From positions 26,066 to 90,065 of the forward strand of contig NZ_PNDS01000022.1 in the NCBI RefSeq assembly GCF_005886535.1: DNA of 64,000 nt, given 5' to 3'. This DNA comes from Pseudoalteromonas sp. S2755 (lineage in GTDB: Bacteria; Pseudomonadota; Gammaproteobacteria; Enterobacterales; Alteromonadaceae). The translations under genes were made by a program, and so were the position numbers. Positions within the stretch are counted from its first letter, which is position 1. Every line of letters starts with the position of its first letter. This document shows positions 36,846 through 46,699 of this stretch, in pieces. Below the pieces are notes generated by a model, which saw only the letters and a list, made by a program, of their open reading frames with translations, ran no database searches and was not told the DNA's origin.

Positions 36846-39800
36846 ATGTCAGGAGTGAATCGTAGTGGACTAGTGCATCTAGTCTTAGGATTTTTGTCAT
36901 CTCGTGCGACGGCTCATTGGGTCGGCATATTCGCAATTTTAACGCTAATTTGGTTTGCAGGTCGATTTATTGGCCTTGAAGATCAAAATCATCGTTTAAT
37001 GGTGATGGGTGCTGTATTTGGCTTGTTTTGTCTTACTTTATTAGTTCGTTGGCTGTGGGTGAAGCGCTCTGGCGACAAGCTAGCCAAAGAAATTGCCAAC
37101 AATCACGCCGGGACAGAAGCCGAAGTCGAAGAAATCAAAGCCAAAATGGAAGAAGCGCTTTCGGCATTAAAAGCGTCTCATCTAGGTGCAGGCTATCGTG
37201 GCAACGCTGCGTTGTATGCACTGCCTTGGTACATGATCATTGGTCCGTCTGCTGCAGGTAAGAGCACATTATTTGCAAACTCTGGACTGCACTTCCCTTA
37301 TTCAAAATCTAATCAACTGCATATCCAAGGTTTTGGTGGTACGCGTAATTGTGACTGGTGGTTTTCAGATCAAGCCGTTTTGATTGATACCGCAGGTCGT
37401 TATACCACTGAAGAGTCAGATAATGATCAATGGTTGTCATTCTTAAAGCTGTTACGCAAATACCGCTCTAAACAGCCAATTAATGGCGTAATGGTTGCGA
37501 TTAGTGTTGCCGACATCTTGACCTCAGACAGTGAACAGATCCGCGACCACGTTAAACAGATCCGCGCTCGTATTGATGAGTTAATCAACCAACTTGGACT
37601 TATCTTTCCAGTATATGTGGTGTTTACCAAGTGTGATTTGATCAGCGGTTTTGAGCCTTTCTTCAATGAATTAAGTGAAGATGAGCGTAAGCAACCTTGG
37701 GGCGCGTATTTACTTGAGGAAGATGGCACCAATACCGGTGAAGTGGCGAGTGAGAACTTTTCAAAACATCTAACTGGCCTATATGAGCGACTGTGTGATC
37801 AGCGCCTAGTTAAAATGACGCGTGAGCGTAACGCCCAACGTAAACAACTGATTTATGATTTTCCTAATCAGTTCAAAGCGGCGTCTGCCAAAGTTGAAGA
37901 GTTTATTGACACATTATTTAAAGAAAACCCGTACCAGGAAGTACCGTGGTTTGCTGGTGTGTATTTTACCTCTGGTACGCAAGAAGGTACGCCTATCGAG
38001 CGTAGCGCAACGAGCAAACTATCTACGTTTAGATCTGTATTGTTTGAGTATCGCCAAGAAAGCATTACCTCCGCGTTCTTTATCAACCAAGTATTCAAAG
38101 ATGTGTTGTTTAAATTGCAAGATCTCACTCGGGGTAACCGTAAAAAGCGTCGCGTACAAAAATGGCTCAAAGGCTTTGCAGTATGCTTGTGTGTGACATC
38201 GGTATTTGCTCTGGCGGGCTTGTTGGTTAACTCTTACACCCACAATCAACAGCTTTTAACAACCAGTGATAAATTAACGACTGCTGTTGTTAATACACGA
38301 GTTGAAAACCAGCCGCTGGCGGAGCAATTTAACTCAACTTTGTCTCTTTTTGCACACTATCAAGAGCTAATAGGCTATGAGAAAAAGCTGCCTTGGTATT
38401 TCTTACTCGGGGTTTACAGTGCTGACAACACCATAAAGCCAATAGAGCAGGTATTACGTCAACGTGTACAAGCGCTCATTGGCGAACCAAGTTCGGAGCT
38501 TGTGCAACAAGCACTATTTGAAAGTCACCAAAACTGGATTGCGCTGCTAAGTACAGAAGAGCAGGTTGCTAAACGTATCGAGCCGAAACTACGTGATAAG
38601 TACTATCAGGCACTAAAGCTGCAGCTTATGATGAGTAACGAGTTTGAACGTTTAAATAAAGACTATGCCAAGTCTGAATTATTAGACTACACGGCGGATC
38701 GCTTAGAGCTAACGCTAAACGAAGACACGCAAGTATTAACAGAGCAACTGTCAGGACTGATTGATTTTTACTTAGCCCAATTAGCGGTTGAGCCTACACC
38801 GCAGCAGCTTGCGATTTGGCAGAATAATGATTTCTTAGTGAACCAGGCTCGTTCAGACTTAATGAGCGCGCCAGAGCCGACTGCGCTGTATGAGCAGATC
38901 AAAGCAAAAGTCACAGTATCAAAAGCCGCATTAACGCTTGATCAAATGATGCAGCAAAACAACAAAACCTTTTTACAGTCCAAGATCAGCATTCCATACG
39001 TTTACACCAAAGAAGCATGGGAAAACGAAGTGTACGACGCCATTAAGGTCATTGCGAGCAAAGCATTCTCTGGCGACTGGGTGATGGGAACAGACAACGC
39101 AGAAAGCCAAGGTTCTGTTGATGAAGCAAAAGCAAGCGCTTTAGTTAAATCTATCCGTGCACTGTATTTCAGAGACTATGCCAATGTGTGGTTTGAGTTT
39201 TTAAATTCAGTAGAAATAAGTCCATTTAATACGAGCAACGCGGCAAGTTTAACGCTGGCCCAGTTGTCATCACCAGAAGGTCCATTGGTCGATTTAATGG
39301 CGTCAATCGACGACAACGTGAATCTAATTGATTCGCCAAACAAAACGGTAGAAACAGAAAAGTTGACCGAGCAGGCAAATGCATTACTTGCAAAGTCTAA
39401 AAACAACAAGGTTAAAGGTGCAAAGATAGAAGCCGCTGCGAGAAAGCGTGTACCAGAACTGTCGAGCCGCTTTGCAGATCTTCGTCGCTATACGGCAAAA
39501 GGAGAAGAGAACGCTCGCTCTGATTACCTAGAGCAATATCTCGGTGCTTTGAGTGCATTTCATTCAGACATCAAAACGATCGCAGCGAGTAACAATGATG
39601 ACTATATGGCAATGTCATTTACTCAAACGTTGTTAAACGGTGATAGCAAAAACCATGCGCTGCAAAGTGCATGGGTGGTGGTAGAAAGCCAAGTCAGAGC
39701 GCTTGACCCAGATACTAAGCAAGCACTTGAAAAACTACTAAAAGCACCGCTTTTAGCGAGTGTACAAACGGTAATGAACGAAGCGAAAGTACAGCTCAAT

Positions 39801-40556
39801 GAGCGTTGGTCTAATCAAGTATTCTTAACATACAAAGAAAATATCCGTGGTAAATATCCGTTCAATATCGACGGGCCAGATGCAGCAGTTGAAGATATTA
39901 GTGAACTGCTGAACCAAGAGTCAGGTGTGTTTTGGCAATTTATGGCTGAAAATCTATCTCCTTATCTTCGTTTAAAACGTGGTGAGTGGGTAGAGAAAAC
40001 GTGGAATGGCATTGGTATCGGCTTTAAGCCTGGGGTACTAGATAAGCTAACTAAGGCGAGAAAGGTAACGCGTTCGCTATTTCCTCGAGACGGTTCAGAG
40101 GTAGGGATTAGCTTCCAAATGATGCCAGTGGCACAAAAGGGATTGAAAGAAACGTATATCGGCTTTAGTGACCAAAATTACCGATATAGAAACGAACCCG
40201 AAGAGTGGCGTCGTTTTAATTGGCCAGCAAGAGCAGGAACTGAAAAAGCAGTGGTATATGGCTTAGACAGTGAAGGCCGCAGAATCGAAATCGAAAAGTC
40301 AGGGCCTTGGGCATTCCTAAAAGTATTGAATGAAGCGAATGTACAGTGGGTTCGTGGTACTGAATTTATGGCAACGTGGCAATTACAAAGAGAAGCAGAG
40401 GCTAGTGTTGAACCAATCCAAGTTCAAGTTGCACTTAAGTCGAGCAGAAACAGTGGCATATTCAGCAAATATTTTATGACGTCGTTTGCGCTGCCAGAGT
40501 CTTTGTTTGATACCAAAGTGAGTGTAGCTTCCAATGAAAACTTGGCGTTGAGGTAA
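36846..40556 (+). CDS. tssM: T6SS membrane-complex protein TssM (IcmF)
   Basis: This large inner-membrane protein spans to the periplasm and contacts TssJ. The 1236 residues have two N-terminal helices (about 25-70), a cytoplasmic NTPase-like domain with an intact Walker A GPSAAGKST (133-141) and DTAGRY, and a third helix near residue 440 (FAVCLCVTSVFALAGLLV). A long periplasmic IcmF-related and C-terminal domain follows. The intact Walker A suggests nucleotide binding, which not all TssM proteins keep. It is followed directly by tagF. Confidence 0.96.
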   Translation: MSGVNRSGLVHLVLGFLSSRATAHWVGIFAILTLIWFAGRFIGLEDQNHRLMVMGAVFGLFCLTLLVRWLWVKRSGDKLAKEIANNHAGTEAEVEEIKAKMEEALSALKASHLGAGYRGNAALYALPWYMIIGPSAAGKSTLFANSGLHFPYSKSNQLHIQGFGGTRNCDWWFSDQAVLIDTAGRYTTEESDNDQWLSFLKLLRKYRSKQPINGVMVAISVADILTSDSEQIRDHVKQIRARIDELINQLGLIFPVYVVFTKCDLISGFEPFFNELSEDERKQPWGAYLLEEDGTNTGEVASENFSKHLTGLYERLCDQRLVKMTRERNAQRKQLIYDFPNQFKAASAKVEEFIDTLFKENPYQEVPWFAGVYFTSGTQEGTPIERSATSKLSTFRSVLFEYRQESITSAFFINQVFKDVLFKLQDLTRGNRKKRRVQKWLKGFAVCLCVTSVFALAGLLVNSYTHNQQLLTTSDKLTTAVVNTRVENQPLAEQFNSTLSLFAHYQELIGYEKKLPWYFLLGVYSADNTIKPIEQVLRQRVQALIGEPSSELVQQALFESHQNWIALLSTEEQVAKRIEPKLRDKYYQALKLQLMMSNEFERLNKDYAKSELLDYTADRLELTLNEDTQVLTEQLSGLIDFYLAQLAVEPTPQQLAIWQNNDFLVNQARSDLMSAPEPTALYEQIKAKVTVSKAALTLDQMMQQNNKTFLQSKISIPYVYTKEAWENEVYDAIKVIASKAFSGDWVMGTDNAESQGSVDEAKASALVKSIRALYFRDYANVWFEFLNSVEISPFNTSNAASLTLAQLSSPEGPLVDLMASIDDNVNLIDSPNKTVETEKLTEQANALLAKSKNNKVKGAKIEAAARKRVPELSSRFADLRRYTAKGEENARSDYLEQYLGALSAFHSDIKTIAASNNDDYMAMSFTQTLLNGDSKNHALQSAWVVVESQVRALDPDTKQALEKLLKAPLLASVQTVMNEAKVQLNERWSNQVFLTYKENIRGKYPFNIDGPDAAVEDISELLNQESGVFWQFMAENLSPYLRLKRGEWVEKTWNGIGIGFKPGVLDKLTKARKVTRSLFPRDGSEVGISFQMMPVAQKGLKETYIGFSDQNYRYRNEPEEWRRFNWPARAGTEKAVVYGLDSEGRRIEIEKSGPWAFLKVLNEANVQWVRGTEFMATWQLQREAEASVEPIQVQVALKSSRNSGIFSKYFMTSFALPESLFDTKVSVASNENLALR

Positions 40557-40563
40557 CACAGGC

Positions 40564-41556
40564 ATGTTCGGTTTTTTTAATAATAAGAAAGTCGCCAAGG
40601 TACCAACGACCCAGCCCTTTGGATTTATGGGTAAGAACCCAATTCAAGCGGACTTTATTAAGTTTAACGTTGACTCGAGAGAAGCGATAGCGCTTGAACG
40701 CTGGCTTCAAGAAGGTTACGCAGACATGAGCCGACAGGCGTTGATAAAAGATGCAGCTTCTCAAAAAGAGCAATCAACGCTATTTTTTATCGCCTCAGGT
40801 CAGGACGAAAACTGTTTATTAGGCACATTACAGCCAAGCGAAGATAAAAGTGGAAGACAATACCCATTTTGCTCGTTTGTATTATCGAGTAATGCGGACT
40901 ACAAACAAAACCCTGCATTTCTATTTAGCGAATGTGGTAGTGCGTTTAAATCGTTAAGTTTAAACCATGAGCTGATCAGAAATTGCAGTAGTGTTGAGCA
41001 AATGCGCCATAGCGCACAGGAGCTTAAACAGGTAAGTGAGCTGGTTTCGCAACCGATTGATTTTGATAAGGCAATGTCTTCACTACGGGCTTCACCGATA
41101 CAGCGTGTATGGGATGCGCTTGAACTAGAAGATCTTGACCAGCGAGCACAATTAATCAGCCAGGTGATGTCGGCGCTCAAAATGATCAAAACCCAGGGCT
41201 GTTTGCGTTGTCAGTTCGGGTTGAAGTTACCGATGCCACAAGTGGGTGAAGATACCCAGTTGTTAGGTGCATTTTGGCTACATCTTATTACCAATATGGT
41301 GGCCGATCATCACTGGCAGCCTTGGTGTTTTTATAACTATGGTCAATTGAGCCAGAAAGCCTCGCTGGTGGTGTATTGCAGACCTATGCCCGCATCGTAT
41401 TTTGCGTCAGTTTGGCTTGAGCACAATAGCTTGTCGACGACCATTAATCTAACAGGGACTTTGCCACAACATCCGGTGACACCGCATATGTATGAATTGG
41501 CAAAAGCATCAAATATGAGTGTTTTCGATGCGCTAAGAAGTTGGAGTAAGTTATGA
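40564..41556 (+). CDS. tagF: T6SS-associated protein TagF
   Basis: TagF-family proteins repress T6SS assembly post-translationally, for example by sequestering Fha in Pseudomonas and Agrobacterium. The 330 residues show the N-terminal TagF signature (FGFMGKNPIQADFIKFN, W.Q.G...MS, FFIASGQDENCLLGTLQPSEDKSGRQYPF). A C-terminal part follows that contains GAFWLHL and W..YNYGQLS. No PppA phosphatase domain is fused. No Fha, PpkA or PppA gene lies elsewhere in the window, so its partner is missing here. The end overlaps tssA by four bases. Confidence 0.88.
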   Translation: MFGFFNNKKVAKVPTTQPFGFMGKNPIQADFIKFNVDSREAIALERWLQEGYADMSRQALIKDAASQKEQSTLFFIASGQDENCLLGTLQPSEDKSGRQYPFCSFVLSSNADYKQNPAFLFSECGSAFKSLSLNHELIRNCSSVEQMRHSAQELKQVSELVSQPIDFDKAMSSLRASPIQRVWDALELEDLDQRAQLISQVMSALKMIKTQGCLRCQFGLKLPMPQVGEDTQLLGAFWLHLITNMVADHHWQPWCFYNYGQLSQKASLVVYCRPMPASYFASVWLEHNSLSTTINLTGTLPQHPVTPHMYELAKASNMSVFDALRSWSKL

Positions 41557-43136
41557 GTCAACCACATAAGTATCAGAGCTGGCAGCAGTGGCGTGAAAAT
41601 TTATTAGCGCCGCTTGACGGCATGCCATGCGGTGATGATTTAAAATACGAAGAGTCATTTAAATTACTAAAAGCCTCTTCGTCAGGTGTTGCTGAGCCAG
41701 ACTTCAAAGCTAATTTTATGTTGGCATCAGAGCTGTTAGAAAAACAAACCAAAGATATTCGCATTGCGTCGTATCTAGCGTTGGCCGCTACGAATGAGTT
41801 TGGGCTCGAAGGTTTGATCCACTCGTTAGATTTGTTTAATCAGCTTTTGCAACTGTATCAGGCGCAGATCCACCCAGTGAAAGAACGTGCGAGGGCATCG
41901 GTACATACTTGGTTCCTACAACAACAACAGCGCTTACTTGGTGTTGCGACAGCGCATAGCGCGACAATGCCAGAACAATGGCCAGAGTTAAAGCGTGTAC
42001 TTGAACAATATGCAGCAGACTCTGTTGCGATACTTGATGCAGACTCAGGTCCGCTTGCTGATTTAAAACACTGGTGTGAGCAAGGTTTGGTGTCGCAACC
42101 AGTTACTGTACAACCTGTTGCGACGGTACAAGAGCCTGTTGAAAAGCAAGAGGTTGTGACAGCAGAGCAGCCTCAAGTACAGCAACCTGTAGCGGCAACT
42201 TCACAGCCTGCAGCTGTTGCTTCAAAGCCAGTTTCTACGGTTGCTATTGCCGCGGAAGCACCACAATCAGACTCGGCTTATACGGAGCAAGTTCGCAAAC
42301 TATTGGCGTATGACAAAGAAAGCCAAAATTGGATGCGAGCGATTCGCTTGGCACGTGCAGTGAGGTGGGGGGCGCTTGCATTACCACCACACGATAATGA
42401 GTTGAAAACGCGCTTACCAGCCCCAAGGCAAGCGGCATTTGTGCCTATTGAAAACGCCTTAGCTGCACAAAACTTTGCCCAAGCGTTAGAAAAAGCAGAA
42501 GCCTTATTCATGGAAGGGGCGATGCATTTTAACCTTAATTTACAAAGGCTAACCATCGCTGCACTTGAAGGGCTCAAGTTATTTAAAGAAGCACAGTGGA
42601 TCGATTTAGAGCTCGCCGCAATCGCTGATCAATACCCAACATTGCTCAGCCTTAAATATGAAGACGGAAGTGAGTTTTGCTCAGCAGCAAATCGCGAGCG
42701 AATTGGCGAACATAAATTACTAAGCCAAGGTGACGGTGCAAGCACTGATGGCAATCAGAAAGTTTGGTTAGATAAATTTAAAGAAGCGCAGGCGCTTGTT
42801 GACCAAAATAAGCTTGCGCAAGCACTGCAGCTAATGGAAGGGTTTGCCCAAGACAAGTTCGATTTTGCAAAGCAAAAATTATATCAAGCTCGTTTATTGA
42901 TGCGCAGTGAACGCGCTGATCTTGCCTATCCAATGTTTGAGCAGCTGCTTAAAGACATTGAACAGTACCGACTGGACCTATGGCATGAGTCGTTTGCTCT
43001 AGAGGTTTGGCGTTATGCCAAGCAATGTAATGAAGCAATATCCTTGGAGCAAGGGGATGAATTTGACCTACGAGCAACCGCGATAAAGCAGCAGATGCTC
43101 GTAACCAAAGTAAGCTCAGCGATTGACTGGGTTTGA
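41553..43136 (+). CDS. tssA: T6SS cap/baseplate protein TssA
   Basis: TssA organises baseplate assembly and sheath polymerisation. The 527 residues have an ImpA-N domain (about 10-125; LLAPLDGMPCGDDLKYEESF, KDIRIASYLALAATNEFGLEGL). A Pro/Gln/Val-rich linker follows (about 185-245), then a helical C-terminal region resembling VasJ-type TssA. The linker is low-complexity and probably flexible. Its ATG overlaps the end of tagF. Confidence 0.9.
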   Translation: MSQPHKYQSWQQWRENLLAPLDGMPCGDDLKYEESFKLLKASSSGVAEPDFKANFMLASELLEKQTKDIRIASYLALAATNEFGLEGLIHSLDLFNQLLQLYQAQIHPVKERARASVHTWFLQQQQRLLGVATAHSATMPEQWPELKRVLEQYAADSVAILDADSGPLADLKHWCEQGLVSQPVTVQPVATVQEPVEKQEVVTAEQPQVQQPVAATSQPAAVASKPVSTVAIAAEAPQSDSAYTEQVRKLLAYDKESQNWMRAIRLARAVRWGALALPPHDNELKTRLPAPRQAAFVPIENALAAQNFAQALEKAEALFMEGAMHFNLNLQRLTIAALEGLKLFKEAQWIDLELAAIADQYPTLLSLKYEDGSEFCSAANRERIGEHKLLSQGDGASTDGNQKVWLDKFKEAQALVDQNKLAQALQLMEGFAQDKFDFAKQKLYQARLLMRSERADLAYPMFEQLLKDIEQYRLDLWHESFALEVWRYAKQCNEAISLEQGDEFDLRATAIKQQMLVTKVSSAIDWV

Positions 43137-43194
43137 TTGTTAACCGCTGGGCTTGTAACGGCAGGCGCAACGACTGATTAAATAAGGAAAGACT

Positions 43195-43713
43195 ATGTCT
43201 GATACGTTTCAAAAAGAGATCCCAAGGGCGCGGATTAATATAGCGCTTGAGCTGGAAACCGAAGGTGCAACGCAAAAGAGCGAACTACCAATGAAAGTTT
43301 TGGTGGTTGGTGATTATTCCAACGGCCAAAACGACAGTGACCTCGCAGAGCGAGAGCGCATTGCTATAAATAAAAATAACTTAGAGCAAGTGCTTAAAGA
43401 CATGTCACCAAAGGCAAACTTTCAAGTATCGAACAAAATTGCGGGTGATGGTGAAATTGGTATTAACCTGACGTTTGATGATTTTAAGTCATTCGATCCA
43501 GAACAAGTTGCAGCCCAAGTGCCAGAGCTTAACAAGATGATGTCAATGCGTAACCTATTACGTGATCTGAAATCTAACTTGCTCGATAACTCAACGCTAA
43601 GAAAAGAGCTTGAGCGTATTTTGCAAAATAAACCAGAGCTTGATGAGTTAAAAGCACGCCTAAACGAGTTAGCGCCGCTTTTGTCTGAGCAAGAAAAACA
43701 ACCGCAAGAGTAA
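43195..43713 (+). CDS. tssB: T6SS contractile sheath small subunit TssB (VipA)
   Basis: TssB forms the contractile sheath with TssC. The 172 residues contain IPRARINIALELET, LPMKVLVVGDYSNG, the INLTFDDFKSFDPEQVA segment, and the helix involved in ClpV recognition near MRNLLRDLKSNL. An AAGGAAAG ribosome site precedes it. It lies 12 bases upstream of tssC. Confidence 0.97.
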   Translation: MSDTFQKEIPRARINIALELETEGATQKSELPMKVLVVGDYSNGQNDSDLAERERIAINKNNLEQVLKDMSPKANFQVSNKIAGDGEIGINLTFDDFKSFDPEQVAAQVPELNKMMSMRNLLRDLKSNLLDNSTLRKELERILQNKPELDELKARLNELAPLLSEQEKQPQE

Positions 43714-43725
43714 GGACACGAACCG

Positions 43726-45252
43726 ATGAATATGCAAGAAACGTTAAACGTTGAAGCGCGCAAAGAAGAGACGTTGACAGCTTCAGCTTATGAAACAATC
43801 TGTAATCTTGTGTCTATTGAGCCGGTTTCAAGCGAAATCAGCATAGATAACTTCCGTGATGCTAATAACCTTGCGGAAACCGACACCAATGAGCGCTTAA
43901 CTGCTGCTATCAATGTCTTTTTAGATATGGCCACTAATGACAGCAAAGAAGTGTCGCGTATCGACAAGTTATTACTTGATGACTACATCGCCAAAGTTGA
44001 CAAAATTATTTCTGAACAGCTGGACGAAATTTTACATCATCCGCAGTTTCAAAAAGTAGAGTCGGCGTGGCGTTCATTGCGTTATTTGGTAAATCGTTGT
44101 CCAAATAACTCAAACGTAAAGCTTGAGCTACTTGATGTTGATAAAGAAACGCTACGTGATGACTTCGAAGAAGCACCAGATACCACGCAATCTGCGCTCT
44201 ATAAGCAGGTATATACGGCTGAGTATGACACACCAGGTGGCGAGCCAATTTCGACTATGGTGTCAAACTTTGAATTTGATTGTTCAGCGCCGGATGTGTC
44301 GTTATTGCAAGAAATTTCAAGGGTATCTGCGGCAGCACATTGTCCTTTCTTAGGTAGTGTTGGTGCTAAATTCTTCCTAAAAGACTCGCTTGAAGAAGTG
44401 TCAAAAATTCAGGATTTAGGCTCTTATATGGAGCGTGCTGAGTTTTTACGTTGGAAGAACTTCCGTGAATCAGAAGATGCACGTTACATAGGCTTAGCGT
44501 TCCCACGCTTCTTGCTGCGTTTACCATATGGTGACTTAAATCCAATTCGCCACTTTAACTATCAAGAAGACGTTAGCAGCGAGCATCACGAACGTTATCT
44601 ATGGGGTAACGCGACATTTGCGTTCGCGGCAAATATCGTCCGTAGCTTCCACCAAAATGGTTGGGCGGTAAATATTCGTGGTCCACAGTCTGGCGGTCGC
44701 GTTGAAAATCTACCTCTGCATTCTTTTGAGGCTGGTCGTGGTCAAGAAACTAAGATCCCAACGGAAGTGTTGATCTCTGAAACTAAAGAGCTTGAGTTTG
44801 CAAACCAAGGGTTTATCCCTCTGAGCTATTACAAAAACAGTGACTTTGCGTGTTTCTTCTCTGCAAACAGTGCGCAAAAGCCACAAATTTTTGAGACGCC
44901 GGAAGCCACCTCTAACTCGCGGATCAATGCAAGATTACCTTACATCTATTTGGTATCGCGTATTGCACACTATATGAAGGTGATCCAGCGTGAAAATATC
45001 GGCTCCAGCAAACCTCGTCATGAGCTAGAACAGCAACTTAATGATTGGTTAGGTGCATTAGTTACTAAGATGAATAATCCAGACGAGTCTCTAATTGCTA
45101 CGCACCCGTTAAAGGATGCCAACGTGACGGTTTCGGAGATCCCAGGTAACCCAGGTTATTACCGTGTGAATACGTATGTGGTTCCACACTTCCAAGTAGA
45201 AGGTATCGACGTACGCCTCGCACTCGTTGGGCAAATGCCTGGCGAAAAATGA
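43726..45252 (+). CDS. tssC: T6SS contractile sheath large subunit TssC (VipB)
   Basis: This is the major sheath subunit. The 508 residues include QFQKVESAWRSLRYLV-type sequence, FDCSAPDVSLLQEISRVSAAAHCPFL, ARYIGLAFPRFLLRLPYG, and a C-terminal domain ending LRLAL-like VRLALVGQMPGE, all family hallmarks. The length is normal. A hairpin GGGCAG/CTGCCC at 45285-45302 follows and may mark partial termination before the accessory genes. Confidence 0.97.
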   Translation: MNMQETLNVEARKEETLTASAYETICNLVSIEPVSSEISIDNFRDANNLAETDTNERLTAAINVFLDMATNDSKEVSRIDKLLLDDYIAKVDKIISEQLDEILHHPQFQKVESAWRSLRYLVNRCPNNSNVKLELLDVDKETLRDDFEEAPDTTQSALYKQVYTAEYDTPGGEPISTMVSNFEFDCSAPDVSLLQEISRVSAAAHCPFLGSVGAKFFLKDSLEEVSKIQDLGSYMERAEFLRWKNFRESEDARYIGLAFPRFLLRLPYGDLNPIRHFNYQEDVSSEHHERYLWGNATFAFAANIVRSFHQNGWAVNIRGPQSGGRVENLPLHSFEAGRGQETKIPTEVLISETKELEFANQGFIPLSYYKNSDFACFFSANSAQKPQIFETPEATSNSRINARLPYIYLVSRIAHYMKVIQRENIGSSKPRHELEQQLNDWLGALVTKMNNPDESLIATHPLKDANVTVSEIPGNPGYYRVNTYVVPHFQVEGIDVRLALVGQMPGEK

Positions 45253-45284
45253 AGGCCATCTGAAGAACCTATGAAGCGTATATA

Positions 45285-45308
45285 GGGCAGTGAAAGCTGC
45301 CCATTATT
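45285..45308 (+). terminator. Possible weak terminator after tssC
   Basis: GGGCAG (45285-45290) and CTGCCC (45297-45302) form a six-base stem with a six-base loop, followed by ATTATT rather than a pure T-run. It may reduce read-through into the accessory genes. Confidence 0.4.
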
Positions 45309-45500
45309 AAGAATGAAGCCTTAATATAATGAGGTTTAGAAATAGCGGTTTGGACTTTTGAGATGTCAGCTGAGCTTGCGTTCAAAAGTAAGAAAAGAAA
45401 AAATTTTAAACCGTGTTAGATTGATAAGTTCAACGATTGAAAATTGGTTACTGGTAAAAAATAAAACTTAATATGATTGCTGGTATTAAATGGTGTGTTT

Positions 45501-45896
45501 ATGAATATAAAAGCGAGCCATTTTATTTGGAAGGTTATATTTTTAGTGCAGCTTTCCTTAACACTATTTTCAATATACGAGAATCAATTTTTAATCTTGT
45601 CTGAGGTTAGGGTTACACTTGTAGAAGTTGTCGTTCTTATTACTGATGGATTAGTGTTGGTGGCAAACTTACTGTTGATTTTACAAATGCGTATGTTAAG
45701 CCAAAGAACATGGTGTTTGATAGTTTTGATATGGTGGTTTGTAAATATTTACAGTTTACTAAATGAATTTTACTTAGGCGGTTATACTTCGTCTGAAATG
45801 TTGTTTTTTGGAAATGTAATCTGGTTTTTAATTTTATTTTCTTTGCCTGTAATTAAGTACGGAAGCTTTATAGGAGAACCCATTAAAGCTGAGTAA
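45501..45896 (+). CDS. Unknown four-helix membrane protein inside the T6SS operon
   Basis: This 131-residue integral membrane protein has about four hydrophobic segments: FIWKVIFLVQLSLTLFSIY, VEVVVLITDGLVLVANLLLIL, WCLIVLIWWFVNIYSLL, and MLFFGNVIWFLILFSLPVI. The frame opens at a TTG eight codons upstream, but this ATG is more likely. It is notably AT-rich compared with the flanking tss genes. Its position between tssC and hcp suggests an accessory or immunity role, but no family is recognised. Confidence 0.65.
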   Translation: MNIKASHFIWKVIFLVQLSLTLFSIYENQFLILSEVRVTLVEVVVLITDGLVLVANLLLILQMRMLSQRTWCLIVLIWWFVNIYSLLNEFYLGGYTSSEMLFFGNVIWFLILFSLPVIKYGSFIGEPIKAE

Positions 45897-46077
45897 AGTT
45901 AAAGCGATTTATACTTCCATGATGCACTTTAGTGCATGCGTTAAACTGTGGAATTGACGTGCGTCTTAAGATATTTGGTCAAAAGCCAAGTATAAATAAA
46001 AGCCACTGATAAAAACGAATAAACGTATCTAAGGCTTAGATAGCCCTATAAAAAAAGCGATAAGGCAATGGATTGTC

Positions 46078-46584
46078 ATGTTTAAACGAAAAATATATAG
46101 CTGGTTAATGGTGTTAAGTACAGTTTTAGTGACTAACTTTGCTTATAGTCAAGGGCTGACACCTGAGCTCTTTTTCGCAAAAAAGAAATTACAAGAAGCA
46201 ACTATCTCTTACACCGCAGAGATGGAAACGTGTTTTGAGCATACTCCAGGCGTTCGTCCAAGCGAGTTAAAGATAGACAAACTTGAAACAGAATTAGTTG
46301 TAGATGCAGTATACTATTTGCATTACGTCGCGCTTAACCATTGTATGAAAGACGAATATATTCGTTTCTTAAGTGCAGTTAACTACTACAACTCTTTGGT
46401 TAATCGTGATGAATGGTTAGAGGTTGATAGCTTTGTTAATTCTGCTTTGGAGGAAGAAGTACGTGGAGAATTCGAATTTAAACAGTTACCCGAAGCGGTT
46501 CAGCAGCACTTTTTGCAGCTGGATATACTAAAAACGCCATTTGATGCGGCGACGTTAGTGATGGAATTACGTGGTGACTTATAA
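46078..46584 (+). CDS. Unknown exported protein inside the T6SS operon
   Basis: The 168 residues start with a signal peptide (about 1-24, cleavage near FAYS). A mostly helical mature domain follows, with two cysteines (METCFEH, LNHCMKD) that could form a periplasmic disulfide. It resembles no family I know. It lies between the unknown membrane protein and the structured hcp leader, in an AT-rich insert within the tss order. A periplasmic immunity or assembly-factor role is conjecture. Confidence 0.68.
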   Translation: MFKRKIYSWLMVLSTVLVTNFAYSQGLTPELFFAKKKLQEATISYTAEMETCFEHTPGVRPSELKIDKLETELVVDAVYYLHYVALNHCMKDEYIRFLSAVNYYNSLVNRDEWLEVDSFVNSALEEEVRGEFEFKQLPEAVQQHFLQLDILKTPFDAATLVMELRGDL

Positions 46585-46602
46585 CATGTAGTGAAAGATT
46601 GC

Positions 46603-46699
46603 CCCAAGTTGGCTGCCACCAACTTGGGACATGTTCCCAAATTGGCATAAAGCGTGGCGCTTTGTTTGGGGATCAAACGTGAAAAACACGCGTTTGATC
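46603..46699 (+). promoter_or_regulatory. Structured leader of hcp with alternative hairpins
   Basis: There are three consecutive stem-loops. Hairpin 1 is CCCAAGTTGG/CCAACTTGGG (46603-46628). Hairpin 2 is CCCAAA/TTTGGG enclosing AAAGCG/CGCTTT (46636-46670). Hairpin 3 is GATCAAACG/CGTTTGATC (46671-46699). A competing hairpin can pair CCAA-TTGGGA (46619-46629) with TCCCAA-TTGG (46635-46645), using the right arm of hairpin 1 and the left arm of hairpin 2. This suggests an RNA switch, and no known riboswitch is recognised. Confidence 0.6.

Noticed and set aside
46603..46628. First hcp-leader hairpin as a simple terminator of the upstream gene
   Set aside because: It has no T-tract and takes part in alternative pairing with downstream sequence, so a regulatory leader explains it better.
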